64,000 nt of DNA, taken from the NCBI GenBank assembly GCA_907163345.1, contig CAJQUN010000458.1:1-64000 (forward strand), written 5' to 3'. Origin of the DNA: Haberlea rhodopensis. Its lineage: Eukaryota; Streptophyta; Magnoliopsida; Lamiales; Gesneriaceae. The notes under the pieces were generated by a model. It ran no database searches. It saw nothing but the letters and a program-made list of their open reading frames with translations, and had not been told where the DNA came from. The stretch's first letter is position 1. Each line of letters begins with the position of its first letter. The position numbers and the translations under genes are program-made. Of this stretch, positions 38,940 to 51,296 are shown one piece after another.

Positions 38940-39310
38940 ATCAATTGAATTATTTCAAGTTTTTGTACTCGGGCTGCTTAAAACTTTTCTCTTATAATTT
39001 GTTCCAAATTGTAATAGTATTTTATGCCTTAGTGGGCTTAGTACTTATTTTATTTCATGCATTTTCGAGTTGTAAGTTGATGGGCTTCATAAAAGTGGCA
39101 TGCTAGCTTGTTTTGAGCCCATTAGGTCAAATTAAAGGTGCTAAGGCTATATATAAGCACCCATAGTAGTCTTTTGAGGGTAATTAATCATTTTTGATTC
39201 CAAAAATCAAGTTTTCATACCTCTTGAAATTTTCACTCGAAAATTTGATCTTCAAAGATCAAATTTCTGAACTTATCAAGGTTTTCATTCCTTGTGGCGT
39301 TCACAATCAG

Positions 39311-39452
39311 ATACCGAGGTTCATATCTCTTTATAGATATTGGGTCGAGGTGCTTATTATCAGATACCGAGGTTCATATCTCTTTATAGATATTGGGTCG
39401 AGGTGCTTATCATCATACCGAGGTTCTTGCTTCGTTAAGCAACGGGTCAAGG
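39311..39452 (+). other. Hairpin module array in LTR type II
   Basis: Three modules with the same flanks as in LTR type I (ATACCGAGGTTC ... GGGTCGAGGT). Stems are ATATCT/AGATAT (39323-39328 with 39335-39340; 39376-39381 with 39388-39393) and TTGCTT/AAGCAA (39427-39432 with 39437-39442). The ATATCT stem is unique to this LTR type, so the paired change occurs between families as well as within one. Confidence 0.85.
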
Positions 39453-39520
39453 TTTAAAGTAACAAAATTTATATCATTCGAGCCTTGTAATTTTCAATTT
39501 GATTTTAAAACTTTCTTGGG

Positions 39521-39693
39521 TTACAACGTGTAAATCGTGATTTTTGTGGTCCTTAGCACGATTCATTGTATATCGTTGTTAATGGCGTCACAAGGGTCAT
39601 ATCATGGTTACAACGTGTAAATCGAGATTTTTGTGGTCCTTAGCACGATCCATTCCATATCGTTGTTAATGACGTCACAAGGGTCTTATTATT
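39521..39693. repeat. 87-bp tandem duplication of the U5 end
   Basis: Two copies, 39521-39607 and 39608-39693, each begin TTACAACGTGTAAATCG and contain GTGGTCCTTAGCACGAT. The first ends GGGTCATATCATGG and the second GGGTCTTATTATTTGG, so both reach the LTR end and the start of the primer site. This suggests the duplication includes the LTR/primer-site junction. Confidence 0.85.
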
Positions 39694-39706
39694 TGGTATC
39701 AGAGCC
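39694..39706 (+). promoter_or_regulatory. Primer-binding site, initiator tRNA-Met, gypsy
   Basis: TGGTATCAGAGCC follows LTR type II. It marks the LTR as a 5' LTR of what lies downstream, even though it also serves as the 3' LTR of the gag-pol unit upstream. Confidence 0.88.
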
Positions 39707-40328
39707 TTGGTTTTTAATAATCAAGCGCCTTCTTTGAGTCTTCTTGTCGTCATTTTTTTCTCACAATCTTTGTTTCGTCGAGTCTTTGATTCACCCTTAG
39801 TTCGTTTTGTTTATTATTTATGTTTCGTGTCGGAAAAAAAAAGAGTGTCAAAACTCCTTCAAAAAAAAAAGAAGGTGAATTTCGTCCAAGAAATATGTGA
39901 TATTTTTAAAATGTATGGAAATGGGTTTTTCAAGAGTTTTGAGTAAGAAAATCTCTATCATAAATTTTGTTAACTTCAAATAGGATTCTTGATTGATTTT
40001 TTTCTTATTTTGGGCTCTAAATTTCCTAAATTATAAATCTTTTCAATCTTATCACATATTATAATCCCATGTCTATTTTTTACTATTCCTTCCATTTTTT
40101 GTGTCATTTTCGTCCAAATTTTCAATTAGGGACCTAGAGCTTTGATCTTTTCAATTGTTATCCAACTAGGTCACAAAGTTGCAATTAGATCCCTCAAATT
40201 TTATTCTACAATTTGGTTCCTAAACTTCCAAGTTATTACAATCTCATTCTTTATGTTGGGAGGATAAGATGTGAACATTGAAGCATAAACAAGATTTGAG
40301 GACAAATCTTTTTCGAAGAAAGGGAGAA
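39707..40328 (+). other. Non-coding internal region of a putative non-autonomous element
   Basis: About 620 bp between primer site and polypurine tract, with no gag or pol similarity. Only one short frame (39707-39946) is present; it has no recognisable domain and is not called a gene. The right part from 39936 repeats 33918-34309. It ends GAAGAAAGGGAGAA before LTR type I. Primer site, short non-coding internal region, purine tract and LTR are the parts expected of a non-autonomous LTR element. Confidence 0.65.
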
Positions 40329-41133
40329 TGATGTGAGAATCATGAAGAGCTTCAAATAGACATACAAGTTCAAAATCAAGAGCATGGATTCTACATAATG
40401 TTTTGCATCATCATTGTATTCATATTTAGTGATTGCGCTAGTTTGGATTGAATTAGATATTAGTAGGCTTTTATTTAAGTTATTATCATGTTATTTTCGA
40501 ATTATTGCTAGATGGGCAAACAAAAATGTTGTATTTAGCTTGTTATGAGCCCATTAGGTCATGGAAAGTCAATGGATCCTATAAATACTTATATTTAATC
40601 ATTTTAATGGGGATATACAACAACATTCATCCAAAAAAACGTGGCTCTTTGCCTTGTGGAGAGTTTTCTCTCATGGATCCAAGTGATCCCATTCTTGGAA
40701 CTTATCAAGGAGTATTCCTTGTGGCGTTCGTCATTTGATACCGAGGTTCCTACTTTTCTAAGTAGTGGGTCGAGGTGCGTCATGTTGATACCGAGGTTCC
40801 TACTTTTCTAAGTAGTGGGTCAAGGTGCATGTTGAAACCTTTGTTTCTTGCTTCGTGTTAAGCGATGGGTCGAGGTGCGATTTTACATACCAAGGTTCAT
40901 GTCTCAATTGTAGACAACGGGTCGAGGTTCGAATCATATACCGAGGTTCTTGCTTGGATAAGCAACGGGTAGGGGTTCATTTTGTTAGTTGAGTCGTTTT
41001 GTTCTTTGTGTTGGGTCAATAAATAGTTTTTATTTTTGTCAATTCCGCGTCTTTTGCTTGATTTTTAAGTCCTTGGCAAAACAAGAGTCTGAAATACTAT
41101 CCTCGTATGTCGTCGAATCTCTAGGGTCGTATT
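40329..41133 (+). repeat. LTR type I, copy 2 (3' end intact)
   Basis: It starts TGATGTGAGAATC; TATA box at 40580-40587; five hairpin modules between 40738 and 40980. It ends AGGGTCGTATTA, resembling the end of LTR type II (AGGGTCTTATTA), then CGTAATTTCTG of satellite. It therefore looks complete, about 805 bp. In the fourth module the outer base of the stem is changed (ATGTCT/AGACAA), losing one pair relative to copy 1. Confidence 0.85.
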
Positions 41134-44100
41134 ACGTAATTTCTGAAAATTTTTCAAAACCTTCTTCCAACCAATATAATTATGAACTCAAGACACATAC
41201 TCTTATAATTGCACGAAATAGAATTTTATCAAAAAATCAAAAAAACGTCCGAAATTGTTAAAATTTCTCAAATACTTATTCGAACCAAGAAAATGATATA
41301 CTCAAGACATATACTCGAATACTCGCACGAAATCAAAATTTATCAAAAAATCAAAAAACTTACGTAATTTCTGAAAATTTCTCAAAACCTTCTTCCAACC
41401 AATATAAATATTTACTCAAGACACATACTCTTATAATTGCACGAAAAAGAAATTTATCAAAAAATCAAAAAAACGTCCGAAATTGTTAATATTTCTCAAA
41501 TACTTATTCGAACCAAGAAAATGATGTACTCTAGAATATACTCGAATATTCGCACGAAATCGGAATTTATCAAAAAATAAAAAACTTACGTAATTTCTAA
41601 AATTTCTCAAAACCTTCTTCCAACCAAGATAACAATGTACTCAAGACACATACTCTTATAATTGCACGAAATAGAAATTTATCAACCTATCAAAAAAACG
41701 TCCGAAATTGTGAAAATTTCTCAAATACTTATTCGAACCAAGAAAATTATATACTCAAAACATATACTCGATTATTCGCACGAAATCGAAATTTATCAAA
41801 AAATCAAAAAACTTACGTAATTTCTGAAAATTTCTCAAAACCTTCTTCCAACCATGAAAATTATTTACTCAAGACACATACTCTTATAATTGCACGAAAA
41901 AGAAATTTATCAAAAAATAAAAAAAAACGTCCGAAACTATTACAATTTCTCAAATACTTATTCGAACCAAGAAAATGATGTACTCTAGACATATACTCGA
42001 ATATTCGCATTAAATCGGAATTTATCAAAAAATCAAAAAACTTACGTAATTTCTGAAAATTTCTCAAAACCTTCTTCCAACCAATATAATTATGAACTCA
42101 AGACACATACTCTTATAATTGCACGAAATAGAAATTTATCAAAAAATCAAAAAAACGTCCGAAATTGTTAAAATTTCTCAAATACATATTCGAACCAAGA
42201 AAATGATATACTCAAGACATATACTCGAATATTCGCACGAAATCAAAATTTATCAAAAAATCAAAAAACTTACGCAATTCTGAAAATTTCTCAAAACCTT
42301 CTTCCAACCAAGAAAATTATTTACTCAAAACACATACTCTTATAATTGCACGAAAAAGAAATCTATCAAAAAATAAAAAAAAACGTCCGAAATTGTTAAA
42401 ATTGCTCAAATACTTATTCGAACCAAGAAAATGATGTACTCTAGACATATACTTGAATATTCGCACGAAATCGGAATTTATCAAAAAATAAAAAAACTTA
42501 CGTAATTCTGAAAATTTTTCAAAACCTTCTTCCATCAAAGATAACAATGTACTCAAGACACATACTCTTTATAATTGCACGAAACAGAAATTTATCAAAA
42601 CATAAAAAAAACGTCCGAAATTGTTAAAATTTCTCAAATACTTATTCGAACCAAGAAAATGATATACTCAAAACATATACTCGAATATTCGCACGAAATC
42701 AAAATTTATCAAAAAATCAAAAAACTTACGTAATTTCTGAAAATTTCTCAAAACCTTCTTCCAACCAAGAAAATTATTTACTCAAAGACACATACTCTTA
42801 TAATTGCACGAAAAAGAAATTTATCAAAAAATCAAAAAAAGGCCCGAAATTGTTACAATTTCTCAAATACTTATTCGAACCGAGAAAATGATGTACTCTA
42901 GACATATACTCGAATATTCGCACGAAATCGGAATTTATCAAAAAATCAAAAAACTTACGTAATTTCTGAAAATTTCTCAAAACCTTCTTCCAACCAATAT
43001 AATTATGAACTCAAGACACATACTCTTATAATTGCACGAAATAGAAATTTATCAAAAAAACAAAAAAACTTCCGAAATTGTTAAATTTCTCAAATACTTA
43101 TTCGAACCAAGAAAATGATATACTCAAGACATATACTCGAATATTCGCACGAAATCAAAATTTATCAAAAAATCAAAAAACTTACGTAATTTCTGAAAAT
43201 TTCTCAAAACCTTCTTCCAACCAAGAAAATTATTTACTCAAGACATATACTCTTATAATTGCACGAAAAAGAAATTTATCAAAAAATCAAAAAAACGTCC
43301 GAAATTGTTACTATTTCTCAAATACTTATTCGAACCAAGAAAATGATGTACTCTAGAATATACTCGAATATTCGCACGAAATCGGAATTTATCAAAAAAT
43401 CAAAACACTTACGTAATTTCTAAAATTTCTCAAAACCTTCTTCCAACCAAGATAACAATGTACTCAAGACACATACTCTTATAATTGCACGAAATACAAA
43501 TTTATTAAAACATCAAAAAAACGTCCGAAATTGTTAAAATTTCTCAAATACTTATTCGAACCAAGAAAATGATATACTCAAAACATATACTCGAATATTC
43601 GCACGAAATCAAAATTTATCAAAAAATCAAAAAACTTACGTAATTTCTGAAAATTTCTCAAAACCTTCTTCCAACCAAGAAAATTATTTACTCAAGACAC
43701 ATACTCTTTTAATTGCACGAAAGAGAAATTTATCAGAAAATAAAAAAAAAACGTCCGAAATTGTTACGATTTCTCAAATACTTATTCGAACCTAGAAAAT
43801 GATGTACTCTAGACATATACTCGAAAATTCGCACGAAATCGGAATTTATCAAAAAATCGAAAAACTTACGTAATTTCTGAAAATTTCTCAAAACCTTCTT
43901 CCAAACAAGAAAATTATTTACTCAAGACACATACTCTTATAATTGCACGAAAGAGAAATTTATCAAAAAATAAAATAAAACGTCCGAAATTGTTACAATT
44001 TCTCGAATACTTATTCGAACAGAGAAAATGATGTACTCTAGACATATACTCGAATATTCGCACGAAATACGTAATTCTGAAAATTTCTCAAAACCTTCTT

Positions 44101-47100
44101 CCAATCAAGATAACAATGTACTCAAGACACATACTCTTTATAATTGCACGAACTAGAAATTTATCAAAACATCAAAAAAACGTCCAAAATTAGTTAAAAT
44201 TTCTCAAATACTTATTCGGACAAAGAAAATGATATACTCAAAACATATACTCGAATATTCGCTCGAAATCGAAATTTATCAAAAAATAAAAAAACTTACG
44301 TAATTTCTGAAAATTTCTCATAACCTTCTTCCAACTAATAAAAATATTTAATCAAGACACATACACTTATAATTGCACGAAAAAGAAATTGATCAAAAAA
44401 TCAAAAAAAACGTCCAAATTGTTATAGTTTCTCAAATACTTATTCGAACCAAGAAAATGATGTACTCTAGAATATACTCGAATATTCGCACGAAATCGGA
44501 ATTTATCAAAAAATCAAAAAACTTACGTATTTTCTAAAATTTCTCAAAACCTTCTTCCAACTAAGATAACAATGTACTCAAGACACATACTCTTATAATT
44601 GCACGTAATAGAAATTTATCAAAACATCAAAAAAACGTCCGAAATTGTTAAAATTTCGCAAATACTTATTCCAACCAGAAAATGATATACTCAAAACATA
44701 TAATAGAATATTCGCACGAAATCGAAATTTATCAAAAAAGCAAAAAACTTACGTAATTTCTGAAAATTTCTCAAAACCTTCTTCCAACCAAGAAATTAAT
44801 TTACAAAGACACATACTCTTTATAATTGCACGAAAGAGAAATTTATCAAAAAATTAAAAAAAACGTCCGAAATTGTTACAATTTCTCAAATACTTATTCG
44901 AACGAGAAAATGATGTACTCTAGACATATACTCGGAATATTCGCACGAAATCGGAATTTATCAAAAAATAAAAAAACTTACGTAATTCTGAAAATTGCTC
45001 AAAACCTTCTTCCAATCAAGATAACAATGTACTCAAGACACATACTCATTAAATTGCACGAAATAGAAATTTATCAAAACATCAAAAAAAGTCCAAAATT
45101 GTTAAAATTTCTCAAATACTTATTCGAACCAAGAAAATGATATACTCAAAACATATACTCGAATATTCGCACGAAATCGAAATTTATCAAAAAATCAAAA
45201 AACTTACGTAATTTCTGAAAATTTCTCAAAACCTTCTTCCAACCAAGAAAATTATTTACTCAAGACCCATACTCTTATAATTGCACGAAAAAGAAATTAT
45301 CAAAAAATAAAAATAAACGTCCGAAATTGTTACAATTTCTCAAATACTTATTCGAACCGAGAAAATGATGTACTCTAGACATATACTCGAATATTCGCAC
45401 GAAATCGGAATTTATCAAAAAATCAAAAAACTTACGTAATTTCTGAAAATTTCTCAAAACCTTCTTCCAACCAATATAACTAATGTACTCAAGACACATA
45501 CTCTTATAATTGCACGAAATAGAAATTTATCAAAACATCAAAAAAACGTCCGAAATTGTTAAAAATTTCTCAAATACTTATTCGAACCAAGAAAATGATA
45601 TACTCAAAACATATACTCGAATATTCGCACGAAATCGAAATTTATCAAAAATCAAAAAACATTACGTAATTTCTGAAAATTTCTCAAAATCTTCTTCCAA
45701 CCAAGAAAATTATTTACTCAAGACACATACTCTTATAATTGCACGAAAAAGAAATTTATCAAAAAATAAAATAAAACGTCCGAAATTATTACAATTTCTC
45801 AAATACTTATTCGAACCAAGAAAATGATGTACTCTAGACATATACTCGAATATTCGCACGAAATCGGAATTTATCAAAAAATTAAAAAAACTTACGTAAT
45901 TTCTGAAAATTTCTCAAAACCTTCTTCCTACCAAGATAATTACTACTCAAGACACATACTCTTATAATTGCACGAAATAGAAATTTATCAAAACATCAAA
46001 AAACGTCCGAAATTGTTAAAAATTTCTCAAATACTTATTCGAACCAAGAAAATGATATACCCTAGACATATACTCGAATATTCGCACGAAATCGGAATTT
46101 ATCAAAAAATAAAAAAACTTACGTAATTCTGAAAATTTCTCAAAACCTTCTTCCAATCAAGATAATAATGTACTCAAGACACATACTCTTATAATTGCAC
46201 GAAATAGAAATTTATCAAAACATCAAAAAAACGTACAAATTGTTAAAATTTCTCAAATACTTATTCGAACCAAGAAAATGATATACTCAAACATATACTC
46301 GAATATTCGCTCGAAATCGAAATTTATCAAAAAATCAAAAAACTTACGTAATTTCTGAAAATTTCTCAAAACCTTCTTCCAACCAATAAAATTATTTACT
46401 CAAGACACATACTCTTATAATTGCACGAAAAAGAAATTGATCAAAAAATCAAAAAAACGTCCGAAATTGTTACAGTTTCTCAAATACTTATTCGAACCAA
46501 GAAAATGATGTACTCTAGAATATACTCGAATATTCGCACGAAATCGGAATTTATCAAAAAATCAAAAAACTTACGTAATTTCTAAAATTTCTCAAAACCT
46601 TCTTCCAACCAAGATAACAATGTACTCAAAACACATACTCTTATAATTGCACGTAATAGAAATTTATCAAAACATCAAAAAAACGTCCGAAATTGTTAAA
46701 ATTTCTCAAATACTTATTCGAACCAAAAAATGATATACTCAAAACATATACTAAAATATTCGCACGAAATCGAAATTTATCAAAATATCAAAAAACTTAC
46801 GTAATTTCTGAAAATTTCTCAAAACCTTCTTCCAACCAAGAAATTAATTTACTCAAGACACAACATACTCTTTTAATTGCACGAAAGAGAAATTTATCAA
46901 AAAATAAAAAAAACGTCCGAAATTGTTACAATTTCTCAAATACTTATTCGAACCGAGAAAATGAAGTTCCCTAGACATATACTCGAATATTCGCACAAAA
47001 TCGGAATTTATCAAAAAATAAAAAAACTTACGTAATTCTTAAAATTTCTCAAAACCTTCTTCCAATCAAGATAACAATGTACTCAAGACACATACTCTTT

Positions 47101-50100
47101 AAAATTGCACGAAATAGAAATTTATCAAAACATCAAAAAAGTCCAAAATTGTTAAAATTTCTCAAATACTTATTCGAACCAAGAAAATGATATACTCAAA
47201 ACATATACTCGAATATTCGCATGAAATCGAAATTTATGAAAAAATCAAACAACTTACGAAATTTCTGAAAATTTCTAAAAACATTCTTCCAACCAAGAAA
47301 ATTATTTACTCAAGACGCATACTCTTATAATTGCACGAAAAAGAAATTTATCAAAAAATAAAAAAAACGTCCGAAATTGTTACAATTTCTCAAATACTTA
47401 TTCGAACCAAGAAAATGATGTACTCTAGACATATACTCGAATATTCGCACGAAATCGGAATTTATCAAAAATTAAAAAACTTACGTAATTTCTGAAAATT
47501 TCTCAAAACCTTTTTCCAACCAATATAATTATGAACTCAAGACACATACTCTTATAATTGCACGAAATAGAAATTTTTAAAAAAATCAGAAAAACGTCCG
47601 AAATTGTTAAAATTTCTCAAATACTTATTCGAACCAAGAATATGATCTACTCAAAACATATACTCGAATATTCGCACGAAATCCAAATTTATCAAAAAAT
47701 CAAAAAACTTACGTAATTCTGAAAATTTCTCAAAACCTTCTTCCAACCAAGAAAATTATTTACTCAAGACACATACTCTTATAATTGCACGAAAAAGAAA
47801 TTTATCAAAAAATAAAAAAAAAACGTCCGAAATTGTTAAAATTTCTCAAATACTTATTCGAACCAAGAAAATGATGTACTCTAGACATATACTCGAATAT
47901 TCTCACGAAATCGGAATTTATCAAAAAATCAAAAAACTTACGTAATTCTGAAAATTTCTCAAAACCTTCTTCCAACAAAGATAACAACGTACTCAAGACA
48001 CATACTCTTATAATTACACTAAATATAAATTTATCAAAACATCAAAAAAACGTCCGAAATTATTATAATTTCTCAAATACTTATTCGAACCAAGAAAATG
48101 ATATACTCAAAACATATACTCAAATATTCGCACGAAATCGAAATTTATCAAAAATTAAAAAACTTACGTAATTTCTGAAAATTTCTCAAAACCTTCTTCC
48201 AACCAATAAAATTATTTAATCAAGACACATACTCTTATAATTGCACGAAAAAGAAATTGATCAAAAAATCAAAAAAAACGTCCGAAAGTGTTACAATTTC
48301 TCAAATACTTATTCGAACCAAGAAAATGATGTACTCTAGAATATACTCGAATATTCGCATGAAATCGGAATTTATAAAAAAATCAAAAAACTTACGTAAT
48401 TTCTAAAATTTCTCAAAATCTTCTTCCAACCAAGATAACAATGTACTCTAGACATATACTCGAATATTCGCACGAAATCGAAATTTATGAAAAAATGAAA
48501 AAACTTACGAAATTTCTGAAAATTTCTCAAAACCTTCTTCCAACCAAGAAAATTATTTACTCAAGACGCATACTCTTATAATTGCACGAAAAAGAAATTT
48601 ATCAAAAAATAAAAAAAATGTCCGAAATTATTACAATTTCTCAAATACTTATTCGAACCAAGAAAATGATGTACTCTAGACATATACTCGAATATTCACA
48701 CGAAATCGAAATTTATCAAAAAATTAAAAAACTTACGTAATTTCTGAAAATTTCTCAAAACCTTCTTCCAACCAAGAAAATTATTTACTCAAGACGCATA
48801 CTCTTATAATTGACGAAAAAGAAATTTACCAAAAAATAAAAAAAACCTCCGAAATTGTTAAAATATCTCAAATACCTATTCGAACCAAGAAAATGATGTA
48901 CTCTAGACATATACTCGAATATTCGCACGAAATCAGAATTTATCAAAAAATCAAAAAACTTACGTAATTTCTGAAAATTTCTCAAAACCTTCTTCCAACC
49001 AATATAATTATGAACTTAAGACACATACTCTTATAATTGCACGAAATAGAAATTTATAAAAAAATCAAAAAAACGTCCGAAATTGTTAAAATTTCTCAGA
49101 TACTTATTCGAACCAAGAAAATGATATACTCAAAACATATACTCGAATATTCGCACGAAATCGAAATTTATCAAAAAATCAAAAAACTTAAGTAATTTCT
49201 GAAAATTTCTCAAAACCTTCTTCTAACCATGAAATTTTTTTACTCAAGACACATACTGTTATAATTGCACGAAAATGAAATTTATCAAAAAATAAATAAA
49301 ATGTCCGAAAATATTACAATTTCTCAAATACTTATTCGAACCAAGAAAATGATGTACTCTAGACATATACTCGAATATTCGCACGAAATCGGAATTTATC
49401 AAAAAATCAAAAAACTTACGTAATTTCTGAAAATTTCTCAAAACCTTCTTCCAACCAATATAATTATGAACCCAAAACACATATTCTTATAATTGCACAA
49501 AATAGAAATTCATCTAAAAATCAAAAAAACGTCCGAAATTGTTAAAATTTCTCAAATACTTATTCGAACCAAGAAAATGATATACTCAAAACATATACTC
49601 GAATATTAGCACGAAATCAAAATTTATCAAAAAATCAAAAAACTTACGTAAAAATTTCTGAAAATTTCTCAAAACCTTCTTCCAGCCAAGAAAATTATTT
49701 ACTCAAGACACATACTCTTATAATTGCACGAAAAAGAAATTTATCAAAAAATAAAAAAAACGTCCGAAATTGTTTAAATTTCTCAAATACTTATTCGAAC
49801 CAAGAAAATGATATACTCAAAACATATACTCGAATATTCGCACGAAATCAAAATTTATCAAAAAATCAAAAAACTTACGTAATTTCTGAAAATTTCTCAA
49901 AACCTTTTTCCAACCAAGAAAATTATTTACTCAAGACACATACTCTTATAATTGCACGAAAAAGAAATTTATCAAAAATAAAAAAAAAACGTCTGAAATT
50001 GTTACTATTTCCCAAATACTTATTCGACTAAAGAAAATGATGTACTCTAGAATATACTCGCACATTCGCACGAGATCGGAATTTATCAAAAAATCAAAAA

Positions 50101-50866
50101 ACTTACGTAATTCTGAAAATTTCTCAAAACCTTCTTCCAATCAAGATAACAATGTACTCAAGACACATACTCTTTAAAATTGCACGAAATAGAAATTTAT
50201 CAAAACATCAAAAAACGCCCAAAATTATTAAAATTTCTCAAATATTTATTCGAACCAAGAAAATGATATACTCAAAACATATACTCGAATATTCGAACGA
50301 AATCAAAATTTATTAAAAAATCAAAAAACTTACGAAATTTCTGAAAATTTCTCAAAACCTTCTTCCGACCAAGAAAATTATTTACTCAAGACGCATACTC
50401 TTATAAATGCACGAAAAAGAAATTTATCAAAAAATAAAAAAAACGTCCGAAATTATTACAATTTCTCAAATACTTATTCGAACCAAGAAAATGATGTACT
50501 CTAGACATATACTCGAATATTCGCTCGAAATCAAAATTTATCAAAAAATCAAAAAACTTACGTAATTTCTGAAAATTTCTCAAAACCTTCTTCCAACCAA
50601 GAAAATTATTTACTCAAGACACATACTCTTATAATTGCACGAAAAAGAAATTTATCAAAAAATAAAAAAAAAACGTCCGAAATTGTTACTATTTCTCAAA
50701 TGCTTATTCGAACAAAGAAAATGATGTACTCTAGAATATACTCGAATATTCGCACGAAATCGGAATTTATCAAAAAATCAAAAAACTTACGTAATTCTGA
50801 AAATTTCTCAAAACCTTCTTCCAATCAAGATAACAATGTACTCAAGACACATACTCTTTAGTATAT
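41134..50866. repeat. Satellite family 1 array, right block
   Basis: Same dimer and orientation, about 43 units by length; it begins with the target duplication CGTAA and continues the monomer interrupted at 33714. Moderately homogenised, with local irregularities: a truncated unit near 44060, where CGCACGAAATACGTAATTC fuses two subunits, and a shortened one near 48440. It ends abruptly in subunit A (ACTCTTTA) at 50866. No genes were seen. Confidence 0.95.
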
Positions 50867-50867
50867 A

Positions 50868-51046
50868 TCTTTGTAAACCAATTCAACTTGTGGAATTTTA
50901 ACATCTAGCCTTGAGTAGATCATTTTCTTATTAGGAATAAGGTTTTGAGTAATTTTTACAAATTACTTAAGTTTTTGATAAATTTTGATTTTGTGCGAAT
51001 ATTAGAGTATATGTCTTGAGTAAATAATTTTCTTGGTTGGAAGAAG
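50868..51046 (-). repeat. Inverted fragment of satellite family 2
   Basis: On the minus strand this is family 2 sequence. It is nearly the reverse complement of 60655-60845, sharing rare variants such as CTAATAAGAAAATGATC, ACTCAAGGCTAGATGTT and CACAAGTTGAATTGG. It therefore forms one arm of an inverted repeat around the family 2 domain. Confidence 0.8.
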
Positions 51047-51296
51047 TTCTTATCAATAAGTATATTGTAAGAATTGAGATGGTTGAAAAGTTGAATTTAC
51101 ATACGATTGTGCATCCGAAGCCATATAAATTGTGGTGGTTGACTGATTGTGGTGAAATTAAAGTAACAAAGCATTTGAAAATTTGTGAAAATTTCTCTCG
51201 TTCGCGGGAGATACACAGATGAGTTACTTTGCGATGTTGCTCATATCAATACTAGTCACATAATGTTGGGTAGGTCTTGGAAAAAAGAAAGAATGG
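51047..51296 (+). pseudogene. Ty3/gypsy protease relic
   Basis: The frame 51037-51222 encodes VEKLNLHTIVHPKPYKLWWL and TDCGEIKVTK, matching the segment after the protease active site in the gypsy copy at 35500-35600 (HPKPYKLQWLNDCGEAKVTK). After 51165 the match is broken by about a 10-bp gain, but GGGAGATACACAGATGAG and ATGTTGGGTAGGTCTTGG still align to the downstream part (KYRDE, LLGRPW). The active-site residues are absent. It is a different, older copy than the one at 35 kb. Flanks are satellite on both sides. Confidence 0.8.

Larger units (their letters stand above)
38711..39693 (+). repeat. LTR type II
   Basis: It starts TGATGAAGATCTACG directly after the purine tract GAATGGGGGGA at 38700-38710 and ends just before the primer-binding site at 39694. 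TATA box TATATATAA is at 39148-39156. It shares GAGCCCATTAGGTCA, CTTATCAAGG...CCTTGTGGCGTTC and the hairpin modules with LTR type I but is otherwise well diverged. The first ~230 bp also encode the pol tail. The U5 end is tandemly duplicated. Confidence 0.8.
33715..41133 (+). mobile_element. Composite Ty3/gypsy (CRM-like) insertion
   Basis: The order is: the first 11 bp of LTR type I; a gag knuckle fragment; a non-coding internal 3' region with polypurine tract; LTR type I; gag-pol; LTR type II; a primer-binding site; a short non-coding leader; the non-coding 3' region again; LTR type I. The outer ends meet satellite at a 5-bp duplication, and removing the insert leaves the satellite monomer in exact register. 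CRM affinity is inferred from four points: integrase followed by a GPY/F-type module without a chromodomain, an ending with GPITRARAKK, a pol frame that runs across the polypurine tract into the LTR, and the satellite location. Confidence 0.85.

Noticed and set aside
39707..39946. 79-residue frame after the gypsy primer site as a gag start
   Set aside because: The composition is leader-like, the frame stops before any gag motif, and the following sequence is non-coding in both copies.
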